From Nymphaea colorata (lineage: Eukaryota; Streptophyta; Magnoliopsida; Nymphaeales; Nymphaeaceae), in assembly GCF_008831285.2 (NCBI RefSeq), contig NW_022204763.1:5001-53609 (forward strand): 48,609 bases of DNA, in the 5' to 3' direction. Of the stretch, positions 1 through 12,036 are shown piece after piece. How positions within the stretch are numbered: the stretch's first letter is position 1; each line of letters starts with the position of its first letter. The notes under the pieces were generated by a model. It saw nothing but the letters and a program-made list of their open reading frames with translations, did not search any database and was not told the DNA's origin. The translations under genes and the position numbers were made by a program.

Positions 1-3000
1 GAAGCAATAACAAGAATATTTCTAGTGGAACATCTTTCACAATCCCTGGGGAGATGGTTCACTAATAGACCGAGGGATAAGTAATTCGACTCATTCACAT
101 AAAGATCATGAATGTTTGGAATCCATATTATGCAAGGAGACATTGCTTTTGCTAATTCTAATGGAAGGGTGATCTCAAATTGGTCTATTTTCGGCGTCAT
201 ATACATAGTTAGCACATTCGGCATAGTTAGCAGCTCCGTATCAAGGTCATCATCGTCACGATCATCAATATCGATATCGTCACGATCCTCAATATCGATA
301 TCATCAATAAGATAACCTTGATTGTCATCCAGGAACTTGTTCGGAAATACCGTAATGAAGGGAACATAGGAGTTTGTCACTCGGTATTTGACAAAATATG
401 ATCGTCCAGTTCCTATAAAACCTATCACTAAAATACCCCTAGAAGGGGGTAGGGCTAAGCGGAGCGAAAAGGGTTTTCCATGAGATGGGAAATGAGAACT
501 ATTAGCCCCACACGGGGTTTGTGAATAAGTAATTGTCTGATAATGAGCAAGGAATATCCGTCTTTCTGCTAAACAGGATCTATTGAACTCATAATTCATT
601 AGATACCTTTTTTGAATGTCAACTAAGTATCGTAAGTAAATGGATCCCGGTTGTTCAATCATTTGATAACCAGAGTCATTCTTTGATAAATGATCACTAT
701 GAGTCAGACTCAATAGAATTTGATCAATCCTTTTTTCTGTCGTTAAGGTGGAGAACTGAACTAAGAATTCTCTTTCTGCATCATCAATCCAATCACTGTT
801 CGCGACCCAGGATTCTATTTGATCATCAATCCAATCACTGTTCACGTTTTTTCTTATCAATGAATAGATCTCTTTACTTGTACGACTTAGATGTCTCGTA
901 TTTCTCGAAAAAGTGATTGAATTGATGGGATTTGGTATGATACTTATGAGATAGATGATATCGATGAGATTGATATTCAAATCTTTCTTCTTAGAACGTA
1001 TTGATTTGACCCCATAAGTGGGACCACCACTCAATAGCATGTTGCCACCAGAAGCAGAACTCCGTATTTCTTCCAGAGAATCTCCTAATTGTTCCAGAGC
1101 AACTAGAAAGAGATTCTTTAACCAGAAAGAATTCAGTTCAGGTGGAGGATACCTATCCAGAAGTTTTCGCAACTCAATCATGTATGATGGAATCATCAAA
1201 GATTTGATCTTTTCTAACTCTGTCTGTAACTCACTAGAGACTCGGGAAATAAAGAGAAGATGCGTACGAACGAGATATCCAGCAACAAGAAGAAGGAAAA
1301 GGATTGAATAGAGGAACTCCCGAGCATTTGGTGATCTCAGATGTGTCCACTTCAATGGAACGGGTGACTCATTATTTCGATGAATCATTTCTTCGGGCAG
1401 AAGAAGATTCTGTAAACACTTACTCGAAATCTCACTTATCAGATTCCATCGTGGAAGAATCGCCCACAATGGAATCTGAAGAATTGACCATGATATATCT
1501 GATCCATGCATAATATCATAAAAAAAGGATACAAATTTGTGACTGCTACTTAGTATCGGCAATGGGTCTGAAAAAGTATCTAAAAGGATGAAATTTATAT
1601 ATTTGCACCCTGCCGAAGTAAGGAACCATGGCATATACGTTTGGAACAGATTCCATTTTGAGAGATTTGAAAAAGCACTATCTCGTTGAAAGGCTCTATA
1701 CATCTGCCGTTTCTCAACGCATTTCTTTAGACAAAGATTCCGTTTTTTTGCGGATGGTAAATCTTTCTCAGAACATGGAGTGTGAATCAAACCCATGTTT
1801 GAATTGAAACTGAGATACTGATGCAAGTTCTTCCCTTCTGAATCAGATAGATTCATATCTGAAAGAGGCTGACAATAAGTTGAAAGAGGCTGAGATTTGT
1901 ACAAGTTATACGTTTCGTCACCACTTTGTGGAAAATCGTTAGGTATGAATATGTCAGATACCTGTGACTCGATTGGTGAAATAGTATCTCTCTCCAAAAA
2001 AACATGTTTTTTTTTACCGACGCACAAAGAAAATATCTTGTTGCGGATGAACGAGATATGGAGGAATTGTCCATATGTAAGATCATAATTATCGATACGG
2101 GTCTTTTCCGCATAAAAAGGGAATCTTTTGTTAGAATAGAAGCAGAAGTGATGTGGATTATTCAAGAATCGAAGTAGATTTGCTTTATAAAAAGAAGATA
2201 TCAATGAACTTCTATGAAATGGTTTCACGGGATTCAGCCAATTGTCCCGATCGTGGGATATCATTGAGAAATAGGAATCGGTGTTATCAAAGAATTTCCT
2301 GCGATTATTCCTAGTATGGAGTGAGTCAATCATCCACTTTGGTATCTTATTGAACAAAAATGCTGATATTGTTCCCCCATTGATCAAGAATTTCGATCTT
2401 TGGGAAGTATCATGATCATCCAATAAGAAGGGTTTCAATTTATTCAAATGAACGATTTGAACACCTATTGATTCTAACAACTGATTGCAGAGTTGATCAT
2501 TCGGACCTTTCAATTCATAGATGTGGATCTCGGACCTATGAATGGGGATATTCCCGATACTCACAAAGAAAAAAGTAAGTGACTTAGACAAAAAGAGAAG
2601 TGACTTGGACAAAAAGAAATGAAGTGACTTAGACAAATCTTGTTTGTCGATAACCTTGGACCAATCAATCGAATGTTGATTAATACGTAATCGATCGAAC
2701 ACCACTTGAAAACGGTTCTTCTGTTCAGAAACGAAATGCTCCAAATGCTCCTGGAAATTCTTGCTCCCATTGGACCATTTGTATCTATATGCATTAGGAT
2801 CCCGATTCATGGATCTCTCGGTTCGAGAAATAAGAGGATCGAACCATTTCTTCTGACTCTTTTTCACATTCGATAAATGTTGGTTGATCATATATTTCAT
2901 TATAGTTATATGATTCAGAGTATCATTTCCTATTTGATCCCTTTGAATTCCATATTCGAAGTTGCGATCGGATCTATTCATTAAAAAGAATCTATTCGAT

Positions 3001-5225
3001 AGATTTCTTATGTACCCATAGGTGCTATATTGGATTTGAATCAGATTTCGGATCAATCTATATTGATTGACTGCCTCCATTATGTTGTTGCTAGCAAATA
3101 CCACTATTTTGGGTTTTGGATCTTCCAAACCATTCCTGCAGGAGATCCGGACCCATTTTTTTCTGATCCTTCGATAAAAAGATTCATTCTCTTCATCAAA
3201 AATATGAGGTAGAACCAATAAAGAGTTCTTTTTCGATTCATCCCTGGAGTTGAATACCTCATTCAAGAATTTTTTTTGATCCAACCCGTAGGAATCAATA
3301 GAAAAGGCAAATCCCTTATGATACACCGGATCAGGCTCGGTTATTGATAGAGTGAATAGATCTGCCATTTCTTGAAATCTCTCTTCTGATTCAAAATCGT
3401 GGTGCAACGTGTATCTCCCTTTGTTCCGGTCATGGAATAGATGGAATAAATCACAAAATGGGTTTTTGTTCAAGAATGAGATCTTATTAGAACTGTCCAT
3501 ATCCGGTTCATCCTTCGGAACCATATCACATCCCCGATCTGATGAAATAGGATGAATTGAGACGGTATTTTGTAAATACGTAATTATCTTGAATATATCA
3601 ACCATTTCTTTCTTTTCCGATCGCCTGGAAGGGACAAAAGAAAAAACATCTTGTTGTTTCTTCAACAATTTCTGATCTCTAGTGAACCTCTCAGTAGCAT
3701 TCGAAACCAGATGAAGTTCTGACCATCTGTCGGAGAAAAAAGAACGAATTGATCTTGTAGGATTCCCAAGAAATTCTTCGATTTTTTCCGGAAACAGATG
3801 ATTATTCATCTGCTTTTCACGTTCCGTGAATAGCCGGGACATTGAGGAATATCCAGAAGGGTATTTCGGGAATCGATCTGATTCTATCTCTGTTCGTTCC
3901 GTTTGAAGAGAGGAAGGATCCCAAAGAATCAATCTTTCTTTTAGTTGCTGAATCTCTGTTTGATTGATCAATGTGTGATATTCCGAATCCTCATTCCTAA
4001 TGGAATCGAAATGATCTCTGGATTGATCAGAAGATCCTTTCAATTGGCTAGAATCCGTTACTTGAACGAAAATAGATCTTGTGGAATCATATTGAATATT
4101 TGACGATACATTCCGTACCTTGCTAAAAAACCGATCCTTGTTTACCAACCACATATTGTCTAACCAAATCAAATTCTCTCTCGATACGTTCCTCAAAAAA
4201 TCCGATTCGTGCTGATTCTTCCCCCAACTAACGAAGAGATCTTGGTGGAATTGCCACATATGAAATTGAGCACAATTTTGCAAAGAAATATCCCACTTGT
4301 TTCTCGAGAAGAGATGGGAAACATGCTCAATATCATTTGATGGAATAGTTGCCTCAGCTCCTTGTTGTTTGAGGAAACCCTCCACTTCAATTGGTCTTTT
4401 TTCACGAAAAGCAGACATGAGATAACAAATCAAGTGTTTCGCTAAGATTTCGAATAGCTGTCCCGAATTCAAATTGATTATGTTTCGCTTCTTCCTCGGA
4501 GAAACACGATCAAACAATTCCCAACCATGGTCCTTGCGGATCGGATCATCCATATAGGATACAAAAAGAAACTCCAGATATTTGATATCTTTCTCTTTGA
4601 ATGAGATCTCAATTCCAGCTACTGTTTCATTAGATATCTTACAACTAGAATCCCTCTTTTTTCCGATCCAGTTCCTCCACCACCGCGAACCCCAGTTAGA
4701 TTCAGGCATGATACACTTTTTAGTTATTGGGAGGACCCAAGTACTCTCTTTCGGATCCATGAAACAACTCTCAGAGATCTTTTTCCCTTTTGGAAGATAC
4801 AGGAGCGAAACAATCAACCTATTGATATTGGGAGACCAAAAAGATTCTTCCAATGTATCATTTCTGGGTCCAATGGAATTCATAGGTATAGGAAGAAGCC
4901 CCATCAAATAGAGATTTTTTCTTTCGACCATATTTCGATTGTTAATACGATATATAAGGACCGCTACTACAAGCAGTACTACACCTTTGATCGTGAAAGT
5001 GAAATATCGATTGCTTGTTGAACCCTGTGAATCACGTGAAAGCAGGACACTCCAAGTTTGGGGGCCAAGGAGTTTCACAAAACGTTCTTGGTGGAAAAAA
5101 ATGTGAGTGAAAGACACCACTGAATCGAATTTGGTCCATGAATCTAAGAAATAGCGAGAATTCTTGATCTCTCTCAATATCTCTCTCAATTCCAAAATAC
5201 AGGATTTGAATTGATGCCGTTTCAT
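1..5225 (-). CDS. ycf2: Ycf2, giant plastid AAA-type ATPase (5' part; continues past the left edge)
   Basis: The frame starting at ATG 5225-5223 ([20 protein letters not shown]) stays open to base 1, about 1741 codons, and reads NILVIAS at the edge, so the gene is cut by the window, not broken. Full-length relatives have about 2,280 residues. A Walker A-like loop, GFIGTGRS, lies at residues about 1602-1609, followed by an acidic Asp-rich stretch and a Walker B-like segment near [10 protein letters not shown]. Ycf2 is known as part of a heteromeric FtsH-like AAA-ATPase at the inner envelope that acts as a protein-import motor. Two in-frame repeat blocks lie inside it. No frame damage is seen. 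Confidence 0.97.
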   Translation of the reverse strand, partial: MKRHQFKSCILELREILREIKNSRYFLDSWTKFDSVVSFTHIFFHQERFVKLLGPQTWSVLLSRDSQGSTSNRYFTFTIKGVVLLVVAVLIYRINNRNMVERKNLYLMGLLPIPMNSIGPRNDTLEESFWSPNINRLIVSLLYLPKGKKISESCFMDPKESTWVLPITKKCIMPESNWGSRWWRNWIGKKRDSSCKISNETVAGIEISFKEKDIKYLEFLFVSYMDDPIRKDHGWELFDRVSPRKKRNIINLNSGQLFEILAKHLICYLMSAFREKRPIEVEGFLKQQGAEATIPSNDIEHVSHLFSRNKWDISLQNCAQFHMWQFHQDLFVSWGKNQHESDFLRNVSRENLIWLDNMWLVNKDRFFSKVRNVSSNIQYDSTRSIFVQVTDSSQLKGSSDQSRDHFDSIRNEDSEYHTLINQTEIQQLKERLILWDPSSLQTERTEIESDRFPKYPSGYSSMSRLFTEREKQMNNHLFPEKIEEFLGNPTRSIRSFFSDRWSELHLVSNATERFTRDQKLLKKQQDVFSFVPSRRSEKKEMVDIFKIITYLQNTVSIHPISSDRGCDMVPKDEPDMDSSNKISFLNKNPFCDLFHLFHDRNKGRYTLHHDFESEERFQEMADLFTLSITEPDPVYHKGFAFSIDSYGLDQKKFLNEVFNSRDESKKNSLLVLPHIFDEENESFYRRIRKKWVRISCRNGLEDPKPKIVVFASNNIMEAVNQYRLIRNLIQIQYSTYGYIRNLSNRFFLMNRSDRNFEYGIQRDQIGNDTLNHITIMKYMINQHLSNVKKSQKKWFDPLISRTERSMNRDPNAYRYKWSNGSKNFQEHLEHFVSEQKNRFQVVFDRLRINQHSIDWSKVIDKQDLSKSLHFFLSKSLLFLSKSLTFFFVSIGNIPIHRSEIHIYELKGPNDQLCNQLLESIGVQIVHLNKLKPFLLDDHDTSQRSKFLINGGTISAFLFNKIPKWMIDSLHTRNNRRKFFDNTDSYFSMISHDRDNWLNPVKPFHRSSLISSFYKANLLRFLNNPHHFCFYSNKRFPFYAEKTRIDNYDLTYGQFLHISFIRNKIFSLCVGKKKHVFLERDTISPIESQVSDIFIPNDFPQSGDETYNLYKSQPLSTYCQPLSDMNLSDSEGKNLHQYLSFNSNMGLIHTPCSEKDLPSAKKRNLCLKKCVEKRQMYRAFQRDSAFSNLSKWNLFQTYMPWFLTSAGCKYINFILLDTFSDPLPILSSSHKFVSFFYDIMHGSDISWSILQIPLWAILPRWNLISEISSKCLQNLLLPEEMIHRNNESPVPLKWTHLRSPNAREFLYSILFLLLVAGYLVRTHLLFISRVSSELQTELEKIKSLMIPSYMIELRKLLDRYPPPELNSFWLKNLFLVALEQLGDSLEEIRSSASGGNMLLSGGPTYGVKSIRSKKKDLNINLIDIIYLISIIPNPINSITFSRNTRHLSRTSKEIYSLIRKNVNSDWIDDQIESWVANSDWIDDAEREFLVQFSTLTTEKRIDQILLSLTHSDHLSKNDSGYQMIEQPGSIYLRYLVDIQKRYLMNYEFNRSCLAERRIFLAHYQTITYSQTPCGANSSHFPSHGKPFSLRLALPPSRGILVIGFIGTGRSYFVKYRVTNSYVPFITVFPNKFLDDNQGYLIDDIDIEDRDDIDIDDRDDDDLDTELLTMPNVLTMYMTPKIDQFEITLPLELAKAMSPCIIWIPNIHDLYVNESNYLSLGLLVNHLPRDCERCSTRNILVIA
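254..301. repeat. Two 24-bp tandem repeats inside ycf2
   Basis: Two adjacent 24-bp units (254-277 and 278-301, one mismatch) with a partial third copy after them. The length is a multiple of three, so the ycf2 frame is kept. On the minus strand they encode an acidic Asp/Ile/Arg repeat just after the Walker A-like loop. This is coding length variation, not a CRISPR. Confidence 0.85.
2577..2637. repeat. Three imperfect 21-bp repeats inside ycf2
   Basis: Units at 2577-2597 and 2598-2618, then a shorter third at 2622-2637 after a 3-bp insertion. All are in frame and encode repeated L-S-K-S-L on the minus strand. They add residues to ycf2 without breaking it. Confidence 0.8.
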
Positions 5226-5309
5226 TGATTTCTCCTAAACGAAAGATTATATTTCAATTGAAATCCACTTACACAAAGACAGCCCCCGTTGATGACGAGT
5301 CTCCGCGAA

Positions 5310-5383
5310 GCATCCATGGCTGAATGGTTAAAGCGCCCAACTCATAATTGGCAAATTCGTAGGTTCAATTCCTGCTGGATGCA
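5310..5383 (+). tRNA. trnI-CAU: tRNA-Ile (CAU)
   Basis: A 74-nt cloverleaf between ycf2 and rpl23, its usual place. The acceptor GCATCCA pairs with TGGATGC. The anticodon loop CTCATAA carries CAT, whose C is modified to lysidine in plastids so that it reads AUA. The T stem GTAGG/CCTGC has one G-U pair where I expect A-U (CCTAC), a single-base difference that should be tolerated. Confidence 0.95.
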
Positions 5384-5552
5384 CGCGAATTGGAACGTTC
5401 AATAATAGAATTGGCTCCGTATCAACGGAATCTCATCATCCATAGATAACTAATTGGTATATTCATACTATAAGAATAAGATAGAAACGGTAGAAACGGT
5501 AAGAATTCTAATTCTTATAGATACTGGAACTCATAGGGAAGAAAATGGATTT

Positions 5553-5834
5553 ATGGATGGAATCAAATATGCAGTATTTACAGAAAAAAGTATTCGGTTA
5601 TTGGGGAACAATCAATATACTTCTAATGTCGAATCAGGATCAACTAGGACAGAAATAAAGCATTGGATCGAACTCTTCTTTGGTGTCAAGGTAGTAGCTA
5701 TGAATAGCCATCGACTCCCGGGAAAGGGTAGAAGAATGGGACCTATTATGCGACATACAATGCATTACAGACGTATGATCATTACGCTTCAACCGGGTTA
5801 TTCTATTCCACCTCTTATAGAGAAAAGAACTTAA
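5553..5834 (+). CDS. rpl23: 50S ribosomal protein L23
   Basis: Encodes 93 residues, the usual plastid length, from MDGIKYAVF to IEKRT. L23 sits at the exit of the ribosomal peptide tunnel. The frame is open upstream to 5454, but the internal ATG at 5553 matches the family start and size, so I chose it. It is the first gene of the plus-strand ribosomal operon, 26 bp before rpl2. The upstream region has a duplicated 9-bp unit (5482-5499). The gene is intact, unlike the pseudogenes of some lineages. Confidence 0.95.
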   Translation: MDGIKYAVFTEKSIRLLGNNQYTSNVESGSTRTEIKHWIELFFGVKVVAMNSHRLPGKGRRMGPIMRHTMHYRRMIITLQPGYSIPPLIEKRT

Positions 5835-5860
5835 ATAAAAAAAAATAAATACTTAATAAC

Positions 5861-7352
5861 ATGGCCATACATTTATACAAAACTTCTACCCCTAGCACAC
5901 GCAAAGGAGCCGTAGACAGTCAAGCGAAATCCAATCCACGAACAAATTTGATCTATGGACAGCATCGTTGTGGTAAAGGTCGTAATGCCAGAGGAATCAT
6001 TACCGCAAGGCATAGAGGGGGAGGTCATAAGCGTCTATACCGTAAAATCGATTTTCGACGGAATGCAAAAGACATATCTGGTAGAATCGTAACCATAGAA
6101 TACGACCCTAATCGAAATGCATACATTTGTCTCATACACTATGGGGATGGTGAGAAGAGATATATTTTACATCCCAGAGGGGCTATAATTGGAGATACCA
6201 TTGTTTCTGGTACAGAAGTTCCTATATCAATGGGAAATGCCCTACCTTTGAGTGCGGTTTGAACTATTGATTTACGTAATTGGAAGTAACCAATTAGGTT
6301 TACGACAAAACCTAGAAATCGATCACTGATCCAATTTGAGTACCTCTACGGGATAGACCTCAACAGAAAACTGAAGAGTAACGGCAGCAGGTGATTGAGT
6401 TCAGTGGTTCCTCATATAAAATTATTGACTCTAGAGATATGGTAATATGGAGAAGACAAAATTGTTTGAAGCACGGATAGAACCGGAAGCGCCCCTTGTT
6501 TCAAAGAGAGGAGGATGGGTTATTCACATTTCATTTGATGGTCAGAGGCGAATTGAAAGCTAAGCAGTGGTAATTCTAAAGATCCCCCGGGGGAAAAATA
6601 GAGATGTCTCCTACGTTACCCGTAATATGTGGAATGGAAGTATCGACGTAATTTCATAGAGTCATTCGGTCTGAGTGCTACATGAAGAACATAAGCCAGA
6701 TGACGGAATGGGGAGACCTAGGATGTAGAAGATCGTAGCATGAGTGATTCGGCAGATTTGGATTCCTATATATCCACTCATGTGGTACTTCATCATACGA
6801 TTCATATAAGATCCATCTGTCTAGATATCATCATCTACATCCAGAAAGCCGTATGCTTTGGAAGAAGCTTGTACAGTTTGGGAAGGGGTTTTGATTGATC
6901 AAAAAGAAGAATCTACTTCAACCGATATGCCCTTAGGCACGGCCATACATAACATAGAAATAACACTTGGAAAGGGTGGACAATTAGCTAGAGCAGCAGG
7001 TGCTGTAGCGAAACTGATTGCAAAAGAGGGTAAATCGGCCACATTAAGATTACCATCTGGAGAGGTTCGTTTGATATCCAAAAACTGCTCAGCAACAGTC
7101 GGACAAGTGGGTAATGTCGGGGCGAACCAGAAAAGTTTGGGTAGAGCCGGATCTAAATGTTGGCTAGGTAAGCGTCCTGTAGTAAGAGGAGTAGTTATGA
7201 ACCCTGTAGACCATCCCCATGGAGGTGGTGAAGGGAGGGCCCCGATTGGTAGAAAAAAACCCACAACTCCTTGGGGTTATCCCGCGCTTGGAAGAAGGAG
7301 TAGGAAAAGGAATAAATATAGTGATATTTTTATTCTTCGTCGCCGTAAATAG
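5861..7352 (+). CDS. rpl2: 50S ribosomal protein L2 (two exons, group II intron)
   Basis: Exon 1 is 5861-6251 (391 nt) and starts with a genomic ATG, so it does not need the start-codon editing used in some plants. The intron, 6252-6921, begins GTGCGG and has a domain V-like hairpin near 6845-6890. Exon 2 is about 6922-7352 (start placed by reading frame). The product is 273 residues, ending LRRRK, one or two shorter than many relatives. The HPHGGGEG segment near the C terminus matches the conserved L2 region by the peptidyl-transferase centre, whose histidine is well known in bacterial L2. The frame is intact. Confidence 0.95.
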
Positions 7353-7451
7353 AAAGAGAAAGAAAAAATAATGAATGATGTAAAATTAAATCAAATTGGT
7401 TTTTTCGTCTTCACAAAATGAAAAAATGAAAAGAAGGGGGAGTAATCACTT

Positions 7452-7730
7452 GTGGCCCGTTCATCTAAAAAAAATCCTTTTGTGGCTAATCACTTATTAA
7501 GTAAAATTGAGAAGCTCAACAAGGCAGAGGAAAGAAGTATAATAGTAACTTGGTCCCGAGCATCGACCATTATATTTGCAATGGTCGGTCATACAATTGC
7601 TGTTCATAACGGAAAGGAGCATTTACCTATTTATATAACGGAGCGTATGGTGGGTCACAAATTGGGAGAATTCGCGCCTACTCTGACTTTCCGGGGACAC
7701 GCGAGAAACGATAATAGATCTCGGCGATAA
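7452..7730 (+). CDS. rps19: 30S ribosomal protein S19
   Basis: 92 residues beginning with GTG, the usual start for plastid rps19 (ARSSKKNPF follows). It ends RNDNRSRR. S19 binds the 16S rRNA head with S13. In most angiosperms the inverted repeat/large single-copy junction falls in or near this gene, but the junction itself cannot be seen in one copy. It lies 99 bp after rpl2 and 101 bp before rpl22. Confidence 0.96.
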   Translation: MARSSKKNPFVANHLLSKIEKLNKAEERSIIVTWSRASTIIFAMVGHTIAVHNGKEHLPIYITERMVGHKLGEFAPTLTFRGHARNDNRSRR

Positions 7731-7831
7731 TGATAATATTAATATAGTTAATGTATTAATGTAATCAAAAGTTAAATAAGTGCTCTCATGATTTATTCTT
7801 ATTTTTATTGGTGTGTGTGAGGTAAAACCCT

Positions 7832-8215
7832 ATGACTATGATAAAGAAGACCTCGGGTACAGAAATACGAGCTTTAGCTCGACATATAGGTATGTCTGCT
7901 CAAAAAGCACGAAGGGTAATTGATCAAATTCGCGGTTGCTCCTATGAGCAAACACTTATGATACTGGAACTCATGCCTTATCGAGCATGTTACCCCATTT
8001 TCAAATTAGTTTATTCCGCAGCAGCAAATGCTAGTCACAATAGGGGTTTGAAAGAAGCTGATTTATTTATTAGTAAAGCCGAAGTCAACGAAGGTGTTAT
8101 CGTCAAAAGGTTAAAACCGCGAGCTCGGGGACGTAGTTACCCAATAAAAAGACCCACCTGTCATATAACTATTGTATTGAGCGAAAGACCTAACTTCAAT
8201 TTAAAAAATATTTGA
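7832..8215 (+). CDS. rpl22: 50S ribosomal protein L22
   Basis: 127 residues with the L22 signature ([18 protein letters not shown] near residues 18-35 and [15 protein letters not shown] near 90-104). L22 lines the peptide exit tunnel. Many angiosperm copies run to about 150 residues; this one ends soon after the conserved core ([11 protein letters not shown]), so the C-terminal tail is short. The frame is intact. Some lineages, such as legumes, have lost this gene from the plastid. Confidence 0.95.
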   Translation: MTMIKKTSGTEIRALARHIGMSAQKARRVIDQIRGCSYEQTLMILELMPYRACYPIFKLVYSAAANASHNRGLKEADLFISKAEVNEGVIVKRLKPRARGRSYPIKRPTCHITIVLSERPNFNLKNI

Positions 8216-8264
8216 TTTTCAAAACATGACTTTTAGTTTAGAAAGAGAATATTGGTAGGTAGAT

Positions 8265-8921
8265 ATGGGACAGAAAATAAATCCACTTGGTTTCAGACTT
8301 GGTACAACCCAAAGTCATCGTTCCTTTTGGTTCGCACAACCAAAAAATTATTCCAAAGGTCTCCAGGAAGATGAAAAAATACGGGATTGTATCAAGAATT
8401 ATGTACAAAAACATATGAGAATATCCTCAGGTTTTGAAGGAATTGCACGTATAGATATTAAAAAAAGAATCGATTTGATCCAAGTCATAATTCATATTGG
8501 ATTCGCCAATATGTTAATAGAGGGTCGAGCCCGAGGAATCGAAGAATTACAGACTAATGTACAAAAAAGCTTTCATTCTGTGAACCGAAGACTCAACATT
8601 GCTATCGCAAGAGTTGCAAGACCTTACGGGCAACCTAATATTCTTGCAGAATATATCGCTCTGCAATTAAAGAATAGAGTTTCCTTTAGAAAGGCAATGA
8701 AAAAAGCTATTGAATTAGCTGAACAAGCGGATGCAAAGGGAATTCAGGTACAAATTGCAGGACGTCTCAATGGAAACGAAATTGCCCGCGTTGAATGGAT
8801 TAGAGAAGGTAGGGTTCCCCTACAGACCATTCGAGTGAAAATTGATTATTGTTCCTATCCAGTTCGAACTATCTATGGAGTATTAGGGATAAAAATTTGG
8901 ATATTTTTGGATGAAGAGTAA
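8265..8921 (+). CDS. rps3: 30S ribosomal protein S3
   Basis: 218 residues, the normal length, beginning [13 protein letters not shown]. The N-terminal half holds the KH-type RNA-binding region, and the C-terminal half has the S3 signature ([19 protein letters not shown], about residues 161-180). S3 lies at the mRNA entry site of the 30S subunit. It is 49 bp after rpl22 in the same operon. The frame is intact. Confidence 0.96.
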   Translation: MGQKINPLGFRLGTTQSHRSFWFAQPKNYSKGLQEDEKIRDCIKNYVQKHMRISSGFEGIARIDIKKRIDLIQVIIHIGFANMLIEGRARGIEELQTNVQKSFHSVNRRLNIAIARVARPYGQPNILAEYIALQLKNRVSFRKAMKKAIELAEQADAKGIQVQIAGRLNGNEIARVEWIREGRVPLQTIRVKIDYCSYPVRTIYGVLGIKIWIFLDEE

Positions 8922-9077
8922 TGGCTCCTTTTCTTGCGATTCTATTCATGGATACTTATCCATGGACAGGGCAAAAAACTCAATTTAGTTTAGGTCTTTT
9001 TCCGTTTAGTCAAAACGGATCAATTATATATGTTTGAATAACAATTCGATTTACCACTTTGATATGATAGAATTGCT

Positions 9078-10273
9078 ATGCTTAGTGTGTGACTCGTTGG
9101 GACTAAAAGAAAGAATTGGACCCTACCTAATATAAATATAAATTAATAACCAGCTCATTGCTTCGTATTCTCAAGATCCAAGGAATCGGTCATTATATGA
9201 GATAATAATCATATATTTGTAGCAACTGAAATCCTTTTTCAATAAAGTAAAAATGAATCTTGATTGATTGTGTAAGTTGTGAAACCAAAATAGAGGGATG
9301 CGGATGAATGGAAGGATGAGAGAAAGAGAGAAGGGGAAAAGAAATGATATATTATTCCAATATGTATGGTCTATGAATCATCTTAGAAAGGGCAATGTGA
9401 TAAGGCATCATATACTATAATATAATTCAATTCATCTATAATTGAGATAGATTTCAAAAAATAAAGAGCATTGAGTCGATAGAGACTGAGGAGATTGACT
9501 CAGGGACAGATTAAATTAGAAGCTCCATTGCAGAATTCAGACCTCGACATTAATGGAGGAGAAGCTATGGGAACGACGGAACCTGTGACTGCGGAGGATT
9601 CGATTGAAAACGAATCCTAATGATTCACTGGACGGGATGGCGGAACGCGCCGGGAACGAACTGATTTCTTCGAAGAGGTTATGGAGCGACCCTACGAATA
9701 AAGCAGATAAATATAAAAGAGTAAATATTCGCCCGCGAAATTTCATCCATTAAATAATCCTAATATTATTTATTGTTTATTTATCGTTTCATTCGCGAGG
9801 AGCTGGATGAGAAGAAACTCTCATGTCCGGTTCTGTAGTAGAGATGGAATTGAGACACTACCATCAACTATAACCCCAAAAGAACCAGGTTTCGTAAACA
9901 ACATAGAGGAAGAATGAAAGGAGTATCTTATCGGGGCAATCGTATTTGTTTCGGTAAATATGCGCTTCAGGCACTTGAACCCGCTTGGATCACATCTAGA
10001 CAAATAGAAGCAGGGCGCCGCGCAATGACACGATATGCCCGTCGTGGCGGAAAAATATGGGTACGTATATTCCCCGACAAACCCGTTACACTAAGACCCG
10101 CGGAAACACGTATGGGTTCGGGGAAGGGATCTCCTGAATATTGGGTATCCGTCGTTAAACCGGATCGAATACTTTATGAAATGGGCGGAGTATCAGAAAC
10201 CGTAGCCAGAGCCGCTATGGAAATAGCGGCGCGCAAAATGCCTATACGAACAAAATTCGTTATTGCGGAATAG
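9078..10273 (+). CDS. rpl16: 50S ribosomal protein L16 (two exons, group II intron)
   Basis: Exon 1 is the usual 9-nt micro-exon ATG CTT AGT (9078-9086). The 788-nt intron (9087-9874) begins GTGTGAC and has a domain V-like hairpin near 9798-9836. Exon 2 (9875-10273) starts [10 protein letters not shown] and ends KFVIAE. The product is 135 residues, the standard length. L16 helps place A-site tRNA. The downstream ATG at 9914 (MKGVSY) is inside exon 2, not the start. The intron is rather shorter than the roughly 1 kb of many angiosperms. Confidence 0.95.
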
Positions 10274-10405
10274 GGATATCGGACCAAAGGGATATTTATG
10301 AATGATGAAAAATATAATCTATAATCGCTGGTTTACTTATTTCTGGACAGAAAATTTTCTTTTCCCCCTCGCCTCTTGCATTGAAAGAACTCAAATAAAA
10401 GAAAG

Positions 10406-10774
10406 ATGATTCAACCTCAGACCTTTTTGAATGTAGCGGACAACAGCGGAGCTCGAAAATTGATGTGTATTCGAATCATAGGAGCTAGTAATTACCGATA
10501 TGCTCATATCGGTGACGTTATTGTTGCTGTAATCAAAGAAGCAGTGCCAAATATGCCCCTGGAAAGATCAGAAGTAATCAGAGCTGTAATTGTACGTACA
10601 TGTAAAGAACTCAAGCGCGACAACGGTATGATAATCCGGTATGATGACAATGCAGCAGTTGTCATTGATCAAGAAGGAAATCCAAAAGGCACCCGAGTTT
10701 TTGGTTCGATTGCTCGTGAATTGAGACAGTTAAATTTCACTAAGATAGTCTCATTAGCTCCCGAAGTATTATAA
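10406..10774 (+). CDS. rpl14: 50S ribosomal protein L14
   Basis: 122 residues, the family length, starting [20 protein letters not shown] and ending VSLAPEVL. The hallmark segment around residues 60-85 ([20 protein letters not shown]) is present. L14 contacts the 30S subunit at a bridge near helix 44. It lies between rpl16 and rps8 in the operon. The frame is intact. Confidence 0.96.
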   Translation: MIQPQTFLNVADNSGARKLMCIRIIGASNYRYAHIGDVIVAVIKEAVPNMPLERSEVIRAVIVRTCKELKRDNGMIIRYDDNAAVVIDQEGNPKGTRVFGSIARELRQLNFTKIVSLAPEVL

Positions 10775-10923
10775 ATAATGAACGCTAGTAGACGAGACAA
10801 TGGGTAGTAGGGTCTTTGAAATGGATAAATTAGTAGATTATGTCTCAGGCATATACCTTTAATGAAAAATAAAAAAAGAAACATGTTGATTATATCAAAG
10901 CAAAAAAAAAATGATAGTTCGTC

Positions 10924-11322
10924 ATGGGTAGAGACACTATTGCCGATATAATAACTTATATAAGAAATGCTGACATGGATAAAAAAGGAACAGTTCGAAT
11001 ACCATCCACTAATATTACCGAAAACATTGTGAAAATACTTCTACGAGAGGGTTTTATCGAAAATGTTAGGAAGCACCGGGAAAACAACAAGGATTTCTTG
11101 GTTTTAACCCTACGACATAGAAGAAATAGGAAAAGAGCACATAGAAATATTTTAAAGCGTATCAGCAGACCAGGTCTGCGAATCTATTCCAACTCTCAAC
11201 GAATTCCTAGGATTTCAGGCGGGATAGGGGTTGTAATTCTTTCTACTTCTAGGGGTATAATGACAGATCGAGAAGCTCGACTAGAAAGAATTGGAGGAGA
11301 AATTTTGTTTTATATATGGTGA
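10924..11322 (+). CDS. rps8: 30S ribosomal protein S8
   Basis: 132 residues (usually 132-134), starting [19 protein letters not shown]. The C-terminal [13 protein letters not shown] motif, which contacts 16S rRNA, is present near residues 107-119. It follows rpl14 after a 149-bp AT-rich spacer and precedes infA. The frame is intact. Confidence 0.96.
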   Translation: MGRDTIADIITYIRNADMDKKGTVRIPSTNITENIVKILLREGFIENVRKHRENNKDFLVLTLRHRRNRKRAHRNILKRISRPGLRIYSNSQRIPRISGGIGVVILSTSRGIMTDREARLERIGGEILFYIW

Positions 11323-11443
11323 GGTGATCCATCTGGTATACGAATTTGATACGTAACTTCCTATTTATGAAAAAGAGAGTAGAGGTGGGTTGTCTAATGT
11401 CACTCCTCCTACATTAGTTAATACTTCAAGGAGGTTACCTGGA

Positions 11444-11677
11444 ATGAAAGAACAAAAATTGATCCATGAAGGTTTAATTACTGAATCACTTCCCAATGGC
11501 ATGTTCTGGGTTCGCTTAGATAACGAAGACCTGGTTCTAGGTTATGTTTCAGGGCGGATACGACGTAGTTTTATACGAATACTACCAGGAGATAGAGTAA
11601 AAATAGAAGTCAGCCGTTATGATTCAACAAGGGGACGTATAATTTATAGACTTCGCAATAAAGATTCAAACGATTAG
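11444..11677 (+). CDS. infA: Translation initiation factor IF-1 (intact)
   Basis: 77 residues with the full OB fold ([10 protein letters not shown] to RNKDSND). A purine-rich AAGGAGG at 11428-11434, nine bases before the ATG, supports this start; the same frame is open upstream to 11390, but those residues are not part of the family. IF-1 binds the 30S A site during initiation. infA has been lost or degraded in many angiosperms, including most rosids and the Solanaceae, so an intact copy is informative about lineage. Confidence 0.93.
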
Positions 11678-11793
11678 GTATTTAAATTTTCATGGGGATA
11701 AATTTTAAGGCTCAAACACTAACTTAAGGTGAATTAAAGAAAAGAGACTTATTTTCTTTCAAAGAGTAGATTCGGAATTAAGGAACAACAAAT

Positions 11794-11907
11794 ATGAAAA
11801 TAAGAGCTTCTGTTCGTAAGATTTGTGAAAAATGTCGACTGATCCGTAGGCGAGGACGAATTATAGTAATTTGTTCTAATCCGAAACATAAACAGAGACA
11901 GGGATAA
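11794..11907 (+). CDS. rpl36: 50S ribosomal protein L36
   Basis: 37 residues ([20 protein letters not shown] to KHKQRQG), the standard size. The zinc-ribbon ligands C11, C14, C27 and H32 are present. It lies between infA and rps11. Confidence 0.96.
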   Translation: MKIRASVRKICEKCRLIRRRGRIIVICSNPKHKQRQG

Positions 11908-12036
11908 TATTTATAAAAAAAAAAGAACTTCACTTTCTAAGAGACCTAATGTACAAATAAATAAAGAATTTGTTTTCACATGAAATGGATATATCCGTAT
12001 ATCTCTGACTCATATTTATGAGATGGCAAATAGAAT

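Noticed and set aside
254-301. Repeats resembling a CRISPR array
   Set aside because: The units abut without spacers, are in frame and lie within ycf2 coding sequence.
112-315. Plus-strand Ser/Arg/Ile-rich open frame
   Set aside because: It is the antisense reading of the acidic repeat in ycf2. Low complexity and no known family.
6899-7264. 121-residue minus-strand open frame
   Set aside because: Exact shadow of rpl2 exon 2, which is conserved and intact on the plus strand.
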